DNA from: Ophthalmolycus amberensis
Taxonomy: Eukaryota > Chordata > Actinopteri > Perciformes > Zoarcidae
Direction: 5' to 3'
DNA: 64,000 nucleotides
Assembly: GCA_024529925.1 (NCBI GenBank)
Contig: JAFEUB010000736.1
Location: 287,001 to 351,000, forward strand
This document shows positions 14,101 to 25,894 of the stretch, piece by piece. The translations under genes were made by a program, and so were the position numbers. The notes beneath the pieces are model-generated. The model saw only the letters and a list, made by a program, of their open reading frames with translations, had not been told where the DNA came from and made no database searches. Positions within the stretch are counted from its first letter, which is position 1. Every line of letters begins with the position of its first letter.

Positions 14101-17100
14101 CAGTATGAAATATTAAGTCACAGCTCTGTTAACAGTTTCGACCTTTTGGATCATTATACTGTGTGAGGGCTGTGGCTATGACAAACAACCGCCCTTCATG
14201 CAATTACTGTATTTATGGATGGCCTCCATTTCTGCCTCCCCATTTCACACGGAGCAGGATGGAGGTAGAGATAGCGGCACTGAGGAGAAGGCCATTTAAA
14301 AGCACAGGAACACCATGATAGTCATTTTGTTAGGGTTACAGAGCACTTCACGCTTCATCAGACACAGAGACATCCACTTAGACAGGACATTAGGAGGCAC
14401 AGCTTTCATCTTCTCCCTTTAAACACCAAGCCCGTTCGGCTCCGTCCAGCTCACCCCCACCAAAAAAAAAAATAAAAAGTTTAAGTACCCATTTACGAGG
14501 AGTCACTTGGCACGGAGAGCTTCAACTCTTTATCGATCCGCTTTTCTGCTGAATGACTGACCAAGAGAGTGGAGAGTTAGCGGCGTATTGAGAGACGGGC
14601 AGACAGAACTCTCCCCCCCCCCCCCCCCCCCCCATAGACAAAAATCACTCTGTACCATTTTGCGTAGTTTGATCATTTAGAGCTCGTTCTCTCCTTCTGA
14701 TTGTGCGTAAGGATACTGTTTTCCTGAGACACAGGTTGGTCTGTTTAGAACTGTGAACACAGAGAAAAGGAGAGAAAGGAGAGAAAGAGAGACAAGCACA
14801 AGTGGGTTGGACATCTGTCGACTGGGTCGTTTTTTTTTCAACATCAAGCAGACATGGCACAGCACTCACTACTCTTAGTCGTAATGAGGTCCGAGTCAGG
14901 GCAATAGTTGGTACTGACAAGTTAATCAGCTCAGCTTTTACTGTAGCTCTACAATATAACGTGGTAGCGTCTAAGTGGGATGCTTGGGACCACACTTACC
15001 TTGACCAATCCCCTTACCCTCACCCTCACCGACCCATTATTTAAGCTCCAACTACCGCATTAATCGAATATGTCCATTAGACCAAGTAAGGGCCGTTCTC
15101 AAGCACCCCATTTAGATGGCACAAAACCACCGCTGAGCTGAGGGGTATTTGTAACAGCAGTTGTCATTGTCTGAATGTAATTGAGACACTTCACTGAAAA
15201 TGATCTGAGAGATGAATCATGACAAGAAAGAGTGTTTGAGGTCTGTTTAAAAGCTAGTGGCCAGCGTTGGACTGAACCGCTCTATCCATCTCTGCTCCCT
15301 CTTGACAAGCGCACACCCAGAGCTGACACGGGGCACAGAGATAAGGTACAGCAGGAGCTTCCTCCGGCAGAGCACTGTTGGGGTTATTTCCCTCAGAACT
15401 GCTCCAGTAGAAAGGTTACACGGGGCATTTTTGGCAGCCATTTTGGATTCTCTGAAATGGATTACGGGACCGGTCCTTATGAAAGGACGAGTATCTGTGC
15501 TCAATAAGCATTGTTCTTTTAACTTGAGAGCTTCAGAGCTGGCCGACATGACGTTTCTGTGAGCCCAAATGAATCGAGTTGATTTGAATCTTAAGGCAGA
15601 TGCTTTACAACCACGTGTAATGAAGACAGTGAGAGAGGACAGGACGGCCCAAAAAGGTTTCCCACAGGCGGAAAAAAGTGGCACCTTCACAAACATGTCC
15701 AAGATATTTTTATTTCGTCTTTGCAGGTTATTAACGGGGCTTTATTGTTCAGAGTTAAGCTCTTAAAAGTATTAATTGATTCTCCCTCACTAAAGACCCA
15801 AACCATAAAGCTAAATCAAAACTTGTGTTAACATCTCCTGTAACACAACTTGCAATATCCCCCCTCTAACATGGGCAGGTCACATTGAGTACACTGTCAT
15901 TTTAAATAAGTATTTGACAGTAATTAAGAAAATAGAATGGATCCAATCGGAAGATAATACACTAACAATTAGCCGCTCAGTTTAAGTAATGAAGTAGTTT
16001 AATCTGGCTGGTAAAGATTGGTTCTCATCTTTATCAGCAATGTTCAGCAGATAATTTGACATCAGATTTAAGATAACTTATTGTATTTTTACATGTTTTA
16101 TTATTTCTATTGTCATATGACCAGTGTTCATTTCGTTAACTAAAAGTATGACGAATGATCTATTTTTACATGACTAAGACGAGACGGAACCGACGTCACT
16201 GAACACCAACGGTGACGATATCAAACCTAAAATAAGATCAAAAAGATCGAATAGAAAAATATTTTAATTTTACCATGCTGCACTTACTCATTTAACCTGT
16301 GTTTTTCATCAAATCACGCTAAAATAAAATCTTATGTGAAATAAGTCTGACTCAAATGGACGAGATTGGCTGACTTTTTCAATATAATCGGATGAAAAAT
16401 GACATTTGACAAAGGACTAAAACTAAATCAACAATAGCTGCAAGAATTAAGAGAATACATTTTGATACGGCTACATCCACACTAATACATTTGTTTTATT
16501 TTCTATAACTAAGCAACCAGAGTGTTGTAGTACTCTAATAATAAAAGGTAGGGCTTGATACTTAAGATCTTCCTCTATATACTCAAACAGACACATTTCG
16601 TGGAAAACCTAGTTACAAGGATGCAGGTCTGGCTCCATCTCTCTCTCTCACACACAAACATTAAATTGACTTTAACGCAATCGTTTTCAAAGGTCTCCGG
16701 TGTCACCTGTCCACTCTACAGTGTAACCCCGGAGTTTTCAAACTCACACGGCTTTGGTCGCGTTTCAAAACCCCTCCGTTTGTGGAGTTTGAAAGCTCCA
16801 GAGTAGCGTGGACGCTCTGCGTAAACGTAGCAAAAGCTATGCGTTTGAAATTGGAAACATAGTCGTGTGGATGTTGTCTAGAAGTTATGACTGAAATGAA
16901 ATTTCGGCGACTGAAGCATTTTGAGATGTCGCCGACTTAAACTATAAAGGATATAAATGACTAAAATGTCAATAAAACTTATTAGCATTTTTGTCTTAAG
17001 ACTAAATATAAAATAGTTTCCAAAATGATCACTGGATATGACTGGGGGGGGGGGGGGGGGGGGTGGGAGCCTCTTTTAACTTAGGCATCAGCCCAGACTT

Positions 17101-20100
17101 GTGAGAGAGCGCACACTGCAGTATCTATGGACTGAGTGGAGTGACAGACTTTTTTTGTTTTTGTTCCTCAGCCTCCCCCTCTGTCTCCATATGATCCATT
17201 GAGTCTTAGGTTACTCGATCTGAGTCACAATCCTGAGACAACCTGGTGGAATCAAATGTGGAGTCAAGACAGCGACATGTTTATGTGGTCACACAGGCAC
17301 ATCATGCATCCTGCACAGATAAGAAGGGCTGTCCTGTTTTAACCAAGTCAGAATCATCAGTCCTTTGCTGTAACACGTATGTCTGACCAACAGGCAATGA
17401 TGCAAGTTCAAACAATTGTTTGAGAAGGTCTGCGTGAGTGACTAGGCAAACTTCACACAAAGGGCAACTGATGCTAGTGTTATCTCAATCGTAGTGTGTT
17501 GAGAGAAACTAGCATTGATCGATTAAGAGGCAGGCAATAGTTGAAACGTGGAAAGGACATGGATAATGTACAGCGGAGTTAGATTGTTTCCATCAACTGC
17601 ACAAAAGGTGGTTTTTTTTCAGGAATATATTATGTGAGGTTTGACAGTTGACAACTTTGTTTCAAGCTTGACAATAAAAGCCGAACAAGGGTTGCATCGA
17701 GCGGCGACGGGACAAAAATCAACAGCAGCAGCAGAAAATAGTGTGATGGGTTAGAGAAAAGGTGGAATGAGGGAAAAATAATGTAAAGATGGAGAAACAG
17801 GAGGGAGCAACACCCCCCCCCCCCCCCCCCGATACTGTTTAATTAAGACAGTTAAAGAGATATAATGCAAGTCTAAACATAGAGCGTGACAATAAAAATA
17901 GCACGTGAAACCGCTGTAAGTCAATGAAAGGAAAGTACAAGCTGTTTGCAAGTGTTTGAGATGTAAACTCAGCATCGGCTGAACAGACATCGAATAAGGT
18001 TTTGACTTTCTGCGGCCATGAGACAGTAAATTGAGTCATCAAACCAAAGTGTAACTGAAGCATCTCTACAAGTACGTCTGGTACAAATGCTAGACACAAA
18101 GACCTCACACTGTATTAATATAATAATGTACCTGTACCTTCTGAAGCTGTCAGGCTGTGTTTCAGTGAATGTGACAATGGGCTTTAAAGACACTTTCCCA
18201 CCTGGCAAAGGTGTCCTTCATTTTGATGCTGTGTGGTTCAGATGCCTTTTAACAGTCAAAGTATGCTGACATTCAGCAGCCAAACTCCCTCCACTCGCTG
18301 CAAGTCTAAACAGTGTTAGTGTGGCTGGTTTAAGCCAGCTGGTGTTTAGGGTGAACTGGATAGTAGTGGTTGGTCATGTGATAGTGATGCGTCTTTCTCC
18401 CCGTTCTTTACACTAAAGAGCGGATAAACACAAATGAATCGTTGCATTGTAACGCAAATTTACGCCAGGAGTTCAAAAAAACATTGGACGTGAAAGGTGC
18501 CTTGAGCGTTTTTGTAATGACAAACGTAAAAAAAGATTTGGAAAATTGGTATGAAAACTCCTTAACTCGAGCTGAGGTTCAGCGTAAACAAACATCAGAA
18601 TTAAGGAGACAAAACAGAAACTGTGGTGTTAATTGATTGAAATGAAGTCGAAGCTCATATGGCAAACGAAAAGACAGGGAAATGATGTGGAAGAGAAAAT
18701 GGCAGGATGAAGATAAGAAGGCAAGAGATAAGAAGCTGAAACACAGATAGGTTAAGAATGCGGGGGCTACACTTACTGCAGAAGGCTTTGTGTGGTGGTG
18801 GTGGTGGAGGCAGTGGCGGACCCTGCCTGCTTGTTTTCTTGGGCCTGCGACTCCAGCCGTTCCCCCTCTTCTTCTTCCTCTTCCTAGCAAACGTATCAGG
18901 CATAGGAGGGTAAATACCTGACAGGACATGCATGGAATTAGTTTGTGGAATCCAGACAATGAGACATTAGCATGGATGGGGTTCATTTGTCTTTTGATTG
19001 CTATTGTCCTGTTTTGTTTCTGTTCCTGTCCTTCCCTGTTTCTGTTAATAATTGCTCCATGTTCATCCTTTCTATGCAAGCTTCCCCACAAGCGTACGGT
19101 ATATTACCAGGCACCACTGACTAGACTTGATTCTATAACCGGGTGTTTTATCATTTTGACCCGTGGGCAAACCGCTTCAACTTAAATAATGTACATGTAC
19201 ATCCTGAGCACAAAAGAAGGACAGAACAAACTACATTTCCATGTCAGAAAAGATGTCTCATCAACAAACAACAGGTACTGGCTTTAAGAGCAGTTCAAAA
19301 TGCTACTTGTTGTAAGGAATGATAAATGCTGTTTTGGACACTCTGCCTCCTGAACTGATGAAAAGGTTTGTGGGAACAGTGTAGCCTATACTCTCAGTGA
19401 GCTAAATAACATACTACAATGCACATACCAGTTCTAAAAGGCTGCGGGAAATATGGATGAGGTATTTCTGTCTGTCTGTAGCTGTGCTGCATTCCAGAAG
19501 CGCACACCGACTGGTTGGTCTCTATCCTGTTCCTCCGTCCAACTCTCTCTGGAGATACTGGAAAAACAAAAACATGCGTTAGTAATTATCAGGCTGTGAT
19601 TATTTGGACAGGAAGGCCATCGTAGAGAGAAGCACTTGTTCTCAAAATCTGATAACGAACCCCCCCCCCCCCGTCTTTCATCCTCACCTGTTCTCCTTTT
19701 CTTGTGGGACACTAAAGGCAGCAAGTCATGACGAGTGAGGACTCTAAGTAGTTGCAGTAGTGGCTCCAGGTTGCCATCACTGAGGTACCCTCGCCTATCC
19801 AGCTCCAACAACAGCTCAAGGCCACTCTTGGGCTTATACGAGGCCGCTACGGGACGCTGGGAGCCCCGAGACTTTAACCGCATCCAAGCCTTCAGCAGCT
19901 CGGGACTCGGGGAAACACCCAAGTCGTCTGGATCGCCTCCGCAGGGCTTAACTGTCCAATCTGTCGGGTCAAGAGGGTGTGTCGCAGGACAGGTTTCATT
20001 CAGAAGGAATGACAACACTTCAATGTCAGTCTCTGTCAGCTGACAACCAACCACTTCAAAGACCTCATGGAGTGACAACATCCCATAGTAGTTTAGACAC

Positions 20101-20162
20101 TCGGTTTCATCCCAGTAAAGAGAGTCCCTGAGTGGGCACCCTGGGTGATGCACGGCAGCCAT
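10769..20162 (-). CDS. dedd2: DEDD2-like death effector domain protein (4 coding exons, 378 aa)
   Basis: Coding exons on the minus strand are 20162-19688, 19557-19429, 18917-18777 and 11160-10769. Together they make 1,137 bases, a clean 378-codon frame plus stop with GT-AG junctions. Residues about 22-155 form a death effector domain (ECLNYYGMLSLHEVFEVVG near 21-39, LTRHDLLP near 142-149). About 45 extra residues (57-105) sit inside the domain. Residues 213-230 are a basic nuclear-localisation stretch (RKRKKKR, RRPKK). The C-terminal 130 residues, from the CKIRLRVRAEY motif, are the conserved DEDD/DEDD2 tail. Family members shuttle to nucleus and nucleolus and bind FADD and caspases-8/10 through the DED. 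The N-terminus resembles DEDD2 more than DEDD, while parts of the tail resemble DEDD. Linkage to rabac1 and atp1a3 supports DEDD2. The start lies in a good context (ACCCATGG). Confidence 0.85.
13542..13560. repeat. C-rich run
   Basis: A run of 11 C, one G, then 7 C. Confidence 0.8.
13570..13990 (+). mobile_element. Degenerate Tc1/mariner transposase relic
   Basis: Plus-strand translation around 13,690-13,800 contains GSSVMLWGCFSAAGPVL, the hallmark GG/SxMxWGCFS block of Tc1-like DDE transposases. It is followed, after a frame change, by NLLQAAGELR, which resembles the downstream Tc1 helix. The AT-rich tail to about 13,990 resembles a Tc1 3' end. Frameshifts and missing catalytic regions show it is inactive. 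No terminal repeats could be defined. Confidence 0.6.
14613..14633. repeat. Poly(C) run, 21 nt
   Basis: Uninterrupted C run inside dedd2 intron 3. Confidence 0.8.
16122..17034. mobile_element. Non-autonomous hAT element with imperfect terminal repeats
   Basis: The left end reads CAGTGTTCATTTCGTTAACT. The reverse complement of the right end reads CAGTGATCATTTTGGAAACT, a matching inverted repeat of the CAGTG hAT type. The flanking 8-mers are CATATGAC (16114-16121) and GATATGAC (17035-17042), a target duplication with one mismatch. No transposase frame remains. A second element interrupts it at 16473-16874. Confidence 0.65.
16473..16874. mobile_element. MITE nested in the hAT element (copy A)
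   Basis: A 10-bp perfect inverted repeat, ACATCCACAC at 16473-16482 and GTGTGGATGT at 16865-16874, bounds a 402-bp segment. Its interior closely matches 56897-57296. Shared blocks include GGCTTGATACTTAAGATC (GTGCTTGATACTTAAGATC in the other copy) and AGCAAAAGCTATGCGTTT (one difference). It therefore belongs to a dispersed family present twice in this window. Confidence 0.7.
17044..17063. repeat. Poly(G) run, 20 nt
   Basis: Uninterrupted G run starting two bases beyond the hAT target duplication. Confidence 0.8.
17813..17830. repeat. Poly(C) run, 18 nt
   Basis: Uninterrupted C run in dedd2 intron 3. Confidence 0.8.
19688..20162 (-). CDS. dedd2: dedd2 first coding exon with the death effector domain
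   Basis: This exon encodes residues 1-158 plus one base and ends at CAG|GTGAGG. It holds the whole DED. A plausible upstream non-coding exon ends at a donor (GG|GTAGGA) near 20444, and its acceptor reads CTGAACAG at 20207-20210 on the minus strand. The first intron would then lie wholly in the 5' UTR. Confidence 0.85.
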
Positions 20163-20439
20163 GGGTCTGCCTACAGCCCCCTCTCCACCTTCCCACCTGT
20201 GTCAAACTGTTCAGGATTAAAAAAAAGTTTTAAAAAAAGTTATTCAACGAAATAACAGCATATGATTCATGTCATGTTGAACTACACATATAGCAGCCAA
20301 AACCAGCAAGCCACATTCCTCGTAAACTAACAGTTAGCTTAGCAAAAACCAGCAGCCAGCTGTGTGCACTTTACAAGGTAACGTGTCAGCGCCATGCACG
20401 CTTTATAGTTCAACGCCCCTTTTAGCGAGCTCTGCAGTC

Positions 20440-21401
20440 CTACCCGTTTTCGAAGTCAGCTCGACGCTGTCTTGAAACGTACAAAGCAACGTGCTTTGTT
20501 GTCGTCGTTTCACAGCGTGTCCCAGTAAGTCGCAGAGCCGCGGCGTTCATCAAACACTCAGCAGCAACAACCGTTGGAGCAAATGACCCCCTCACGTTAC
20601 GTCATCACGTTGCTCTGAGGAAGAACAACACAACAAGCAAAAGTAAAAAATGACCAAATGCACATTATAACGAGCATCAAACATGGTGTATTAACATAAC
20701 TTTATATAGATATATGTAACAGGTATTCCGTTCACTATGGAAAGATAAATCAACAGGTGTTACTTCCTGGTTAAGAACTTTGTTTGTTACACGCGACGGT
20801 GCCATGTTTGATATCAATGACAACGTAAATACAAACGGGGTTTAAAAGGGTTCGAGCGAGATTTAAACATTTAATATACCTCAAGACGCACGTTCTTCGT
20901 TATTAGAGTTTGATGGGTCGATTGAGGTATGGATGGTCTCTGGCAACTCCCACAGCATCGAGCAGTCCTGTCAGCAGCACAATAACACAGAGGAACGGAC
21001 CAATCACAGCTATCCGCCTGCGAGATGACGTCCGCTCGCGTTTTTAGTTCCACTGATCTGGAATCAGATGATTCGTCTACTAGCTCCGCATCAACGGCAC
21101 AACTGACAAAGACACGGCCGATCTCAAGTCTGCTGTATTGATTGTATTGTCACAGCTGTGTCGCTAAAACAAACGAACATAGTCGTACCAGTTTTCTTCC
21201 ACATATGAAGACTTAGAAACAGAGTTCAATATGTTATCCATCAACTGGAACCTTTCGGAGCAGAGGATGAGCAGTCCCCGCTGCTGCCACTAGGTGGCGA
21301 TGATTAGCACCTAGCAAGCAGGACGTTAAATAACATCCACATCACATCCGTGAACCACAACAGCAACAAAAGGTCTGAGGCATTCCTACCAAAGTTCTGC
21401 T
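20440..21401. promoter_or_regulatory. Head-to-head promoter region of dedd2 (-) and rabac1 (+)
   Basis: The two genes are transcribed away from each other and share roughly 1 kb. Visible motifs are a CRE-like TTACGTCATC near 20598, an ETS-like ACTTCCTG near 20762, a CCAAT box (ACCAATCACAG) near 21000, TGACGTCC near 21025, and a CTCF-like core at 21287. A donor TGCT|GTAAGT at 21401/21402 would end a non-coding first exon of rabac1. Start sites are inferred, not seen. Confidence 0.5.
21287..21299. promoter_or_regulatory. CTCF-like core motif
   Basis: CCACTAGGTGGCG is a strong match to the CTCF core. It lies in the dedd2/rabac1 promoter interval. Confidence 0.45.
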
Positions 21402-22174
21402 GTAAGTATAAAATGTTACCTTATTATAGAGTTTCCACTTCAATCAGGTCTGGTCTTTGTGTTCGTGTGAAAGCGTCCTTCAACGTGTAACTTTGTAATA
21501 CGTAGCTATCTATCAGCCTGGATAACGTTAGATACTTATTGACATGAACGTCGTTAGCGGAGAAGCTAGCTGTGACAATCTTATTTAACTCGCAAATATT
21601 TTGTATTTAGCTATGAGTTACATAGCAGGTCACATGTATTTAGTAACGCTATGCAAGGTACTCATAAATGATTAATAATAAGTGATTCTTTCGTGTCCTT
21701 CGTTGGTGATGTGGCAGAGACCAAGCCCTTTGATGACGAGAGTTTTCCACTCAGTCACTCAACTAGTTAAACTCTAGTTAGTATTCTGCATGTATGTGAC
21801 GTGTAGGCATATGAACTGCTGTTATAAACAAATAGTAACTAACTACTTACACTTGATCATTGATTTAGCATTTGTACTTTTACTGTGAAATATGAACCTA
21901 ACAAGCATTCATAATTGATTAACTGTTACTCTCTAACTATTTGAAATGTCTAAAGCAATAACCAGCTATAACCATCAAATGACAGGTTTTTTATTTAATG
22001 AATAGCTTAATTGATGAGTTATTTATCTGAACTTTACTTGATTCATTATCTGATAAAGAGGGAACTGATTCATCTAGTAAGTGTGTTTGAAATTATTATT
22101 AGTTTTCGACGAATTCAAATAGTACTCATTCTATTGTTTGTTTTTGTTATTGCCTTGCAGCAGACAGTCTGTAG

Positions 22175-23922
22175 ATGCCCTCTGGAGCTCCAACGGGGGA
22201 GAACTGTCTTGTCGACATGGACAGCAAGGCTGGAGATCTGTTCAGTGAGGATGCTCATCCAACGGGCACGGGTGGAGCTGGAATCTTGGCACGGTAAAGA
22301 CCTTTACATTGTTATTTTTAGTGAGAATGCTTTCATCATGAGGGCTTGTGACTCTATGTTGCTCAAATGTCTTCCTGTAAGGGCCTACATGGGTACTTAC
22401 ACTCTAGTCTCTGTAGGCTTGTTTATGAATTCCTTAATACGTGTCTATGTATTCAGTTCTTAATGTCTTTGTCTTGTTTCCTAGGCTCTGGCTCCCCAAA
22501 GGCCTCTCACCCAGTATGGCTAAAGAGTGGATCAACAGGCGTCGGGCGTCCATTCGACCGTGGGCCGGCTTCGTGGACCAACGCAAGTTTTCGAAACCCC
22601 GCAACTTTGGAGAGTTCTGTCAGAGGGTGGTGAAAAACGTGGACACTTTCAACAGCAACTACACCTTCATCTTCCTGGGTCTCATCCTCTACTGCATGTA
22701 AGGCCAACAGAGAGGAAATCATTTGTGTTGTCTTATCAGCGGGAGCGTTTACTCTTCCTGCTCTTACTCACACGGTCCGCACCAATTCACACGGGAGCTT
22801 CCTTGGAGGGTTTTGGCCAGTGGGTATATTAGAAAAGAGAACAGAACAATATGCGTGACATTTAATTAAAAGTAAAATATACAATCACTAAATCTGGAAA
22901 TGCTGCAATAAGTTAACACCAAATTGATTGTTAATTTGATATTTCTTCCCCTTAGTGTCAGCTCTCCCATGCTGCTGATTGCCTTGGCTGTGTTTGCTGG
23001 TGCCTTCTACATAATTCACCTCAAGTCCCTGGAGTCCAAACTGGTTGTTATGGGTGAGTAAAGCTTGAAATCCATTAATATTGTGTACCGACCAAATATA
23101 GTGTATTTTTAAAATACCAGGCACCGTACTGTAATATGAACCGTTGTGTCTTAATGAGGTCAAATGTTTCAAACTAAATACGTTTTGTCATGTTGCCTCT
23201 CTGGGATTTTTTGACAGGCAAAGAAACAAGTTAATTCATTCAAGGATATATTAAATGCATATCCGTGGCTAGCATCAGAAAATCAAATACATCCTCGACC
23301 TTTTTATCAGTGGCATCATCTGTCATTTTCTTGTCAACCAGGCAAGGAGCTGAATCTCCCTCACCAGGCGGGTCTGGCTGGAGCCATTTCTCTACCTGTG
23401 TTCTGGTTGGCCGGAGCTGGAGCTGCAGTCTTTTGGGTTCTAGGTAAGATAAGACAAGATACGACTATATCATCTGTCACAAAACATCAGAAGGCCTCAA
23501 CATCAGACAAACAATGCACATTTAAAAACACACACACACACACACACGTAAAATAGGACTAAAATTGTTAAAACTGTTGTTGACAAGAACAGTGTCAACA
23601 GAACCAAACCACATGAGTTATTTTTGCAATCCATTCTTATTCATGCAGGAATATTTGTTGCAATGCTCATCAGAGCACTGTGATATTATTTCAGTATTAA
23701 ATCCTATTCTACTGCTACAGTCAATGAAAGTGTCTGTGTCAGAGGGTCATCTAAATATAACTAAATGCATATGGACACTCGCTGTGTTTTCCCATTCACA
23801 TTCCTCTCTTCCATTTGTCCCGCCTCCTGTCAGGAGCGACGCTGTTTGTGATTGGCTCTCACGCTGCGTTCCGTGAGCTGGAGCCATCTGATCTGGAAGA
23901 GCTCTTCATGGAGCCTGTATGA
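22175..23922 (+). CDS. rabac1: PRA1 family protein 1 / Rab acceptor 1 (5 coding exons, 206 aa)
   Basis: Coding exons are 22175-22293, 22485-22697, 22956-23053, 23342-23443 and 23834-23922. They join in frame to 621 bases with GT-AG junctions. The protein has the PRA1 signature: EWINRRRASIRPW, FVDQRKFSKPRN and FGEFCQRVVKNV, then two hydrophobic hairpins (FIFLGLILYC with SSPMLLIALAVFAG; AISLPVFWLAGAGAAVFWVLG with TLFVIGSHAAF). The acidic tail ends in MEPV as in mammals. RABAC1 binds prenylated Rab GTPases and VAMP2 and resides in Golgi and ER membranes. The first ATG directly follows an in-frame TAG and has a weak context. The in-frame ATG at 22217 (GACATGG) has a stronger one and would give 192 aa, nearer the human 185. 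The 5' UTR probably begins with an exon ending at 21401. Confidence 0.92.
23523..23548. repeat. CA microsatellite
   Basis: Short (CA)n in the last rabac1 intron. Confidence 0.75.
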
Positions 23923-24675
23923 AGAGCAGCGTGAACCCTCAGTCATCACTTTCACCCTGTTATCACGTCAGCCCAGAGGGGTTGAGGAAGGACTGCTCCT
24001 AGATCTGTTCCTTAGCTATGCTTGTGTCCTGTATTCCCTGTATTAGAATGCACCTTTTCTTGCCTCTTAAATAGTTCTGGTTACAGACTCATTGCTACAC
24101 ATTACCTTCCATATGCACAAATTATTAATTTGTTAATAAGTATTGAAGCACATTACCATACAGATGATTTGCCTTTCTCTACATATGTTAAACCTCGGAT
24201 GCCTCTGGTTTGTGTCAAATATTCTTTTGCTTCCTGCAACGTCTCATATAAACTGACATATCTTTCAAGTTATTAGTCTCTGCTGTAGATATCCAAAACA
24301 AGATGGCTGCTTTCTTATGGAAAGATAATGTATACAGTAGATGCATTGTTTGCAATTCTAAACTGTTAAGAAAAAAGATTCATTTTCCAAAGGAAAAGTG
24401 CCGTTTAAAGCTTTAAGATGATCATGCACAAAGAAAAGTAAAGGATACAAAAACAAATGTGGTACCTCAGATAATGTACTTAACCTAGACAGGTTGATGA
24501 GACGACATCTTAAAAGGTCAGTACATACTAATAGTGTTTTTTTTATTGGCGATAATATGGTACTTTGGTGTCTGTATGCATATTTGTCAGATCTGAAGGT
24601 CTTTTTTTTTTTTATTCATTATTCATATGTTTACATTGTGATTTGGGTGTTTTTGTATTTAAATTCTGGAAGTGC

Positions 24676-24681
24676 AATAAA
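24676..24681 (+). terminator. rabac1: rabac1 poly(A) signal
   Basis: AATAAA 754 bases after the stop codon, in an AT-rich 3' UTR. The flank of a hAT insertion begins 35 bases further on. Confidence 0.7.
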
Positions 24682-24723
24682 CCCCTGATGTAAAGACTTG
24701 ATGTCCACTTCTTTGGTATTTTG

Positions 24724-25538
24724 TAGTGATGGTGAGATGAAGCCTCATGAGGCATCGAACCACTTCAGCCAATTGGTTCGAGAAAGGGTTCATTTCTCGA
24801 AGCTTCATGTGCACACGAAACCACCTACTGGCCAAGTGTATAATCACAGGCAGCTGTATCTGAACCACATAATGTGATGCATTGAATTTTTGTGTCCGTT
24901 ATGGCTGTTGGGAATGACTATGAATTACAAAAATGTATGACCAAATCATTTCTGTACATAAATTATCACACGTGCATAATAAAATATTTTTTGAATGTAT
25001 TCTGTGTGTGTAAATTTTCCCAAAATGGTAGTATCATATGATATGGCAGGTTGTGTAATAATGTTATGTCACTTTAGGAAAATGGCATGGGCTTAAGCAG
25101 GCAGAGGACAGTGAAAGTGCTTGTGGAACTCGGAAGAGGGGACTGAATATGCTTGTGTAACTTGGACAGTGATGTACAGGACAGGGGACATTTTATTCAT
25201 TTTTATTCAGAAATAACAGTTTCTCAACAGTTTTTGGTTTTAAACGATTCCTTTTTTTTGACACAACCTCTCCGGCCTTTGAAAACACTCTTTCACAGGG
25301 TACAGAAGATGCTGGCGTGCACAAAAACGCAAGAGCAAGTCTACATAAATTTTGATACAGGAAATCTGTACCACTTCCCGAAGCAGTCACGTGGTACAGC
25401 CGGGCAGCGAGGCTTCGGACGTCATCATTTTTGGCTCCTCCCCTAAATGAAGCAAGCCTCGATACGCGCTTCGAGGAAACGCCCCCTCCATTACTCGACA
25501 CACGCTTCGAAGCGTCGGCACATCTCGTAACATCAATA
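24724..25538 (-). mobile_element. Deleted hAT transposon with 8-bp target duplication
   Basis: Perfect 8-bp direct repeats GTATTTTG flank the element at 24716-24723 and 25539-25546. The left end TAGTGATGGTGAGATG and the reverse complement of the right end TATTGATGTTACGAGATG are imperfect inverted repeats. Minus strand 25501-25193 encodes the C-terminal hAT dimerisation region, with LALAFLCTPASSVPCERVFS followed by the KKRNRLKP and LLFLN blocks. The rest of the transposase (zinc-finger BED and catalytic RNase-H-like core) is absent, so this is an internally deleted copy that could move only with help. It sits just beyond the rabac1 poly(A) signal. Confidence 0.8.
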
Positions 25539-25880
25539 GTATTTTGCCTCTGATTATTTCAGGTAGTTTGTTCTATGCGGTCAAGAACTACAATTGTCTC
25601 CTGTTTTTTTTGCATCCGCGGTGAAGGAGTTGCAGTGAACTCAGTGGCCCCTCAGTACTTAAGTCTGTACATTTTGTCATTCTGGGCGGGTCTGAATCCA
25701 CAGTGGAGTCGGACAGTTCCAACCCTCGTGGCTCCTCTACTCTATCTCTAGTCCACCAAACACTGCAGCGCTCACCAACCCCCTCTTGTCCCCCCTCTTG
25801 TCCCCCCCTTTCATGTGACCCCTGTGACCTGTGCTCCGTGACACCACAGCGAGAGGACCCCCCCCCCCTCCCGTGCTCGG

Positions 25881-25894
25881 GTTGCCATGGCGAT
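25881..25894. promoter_or_regulatory. RFX X-box-like motif
   Basis: GTTGCCATGGCGAT is near the ideal GTTGCCATGGCAAC palindrome. This is one of the strongest RFX-type matches in the window. Confidence 0.5.

Larger units (their letters stand above)
11400..18776 (-). other. dedd2: dedd2 intron 3 (7.6 kb, whole intron 11161-18776), repeat-rich
   Basis: This long intron contains a Tc1/mariner relic, a hAT element with a nested MITE, and several long C or G homopolymers. The frames it contains, such as one across 15247-15702 on the minus strand, show no recognisable domain and are treated as chance. Confidence 0.6.

Noticed and set aside
15247..15702. 151-aa minus-strand frame in dedd2 intron 3
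   Set aside because: No recognisable domain, overlapping open frames on the other strand, intronic position.
22217..23922. Shorter rabac1 start as the only model
   Set aside because: The ATG at 22217 has the better context, but the upstream in-frame ATG at 22175 cannot be excluded, so the longer frame is listed and both are described.
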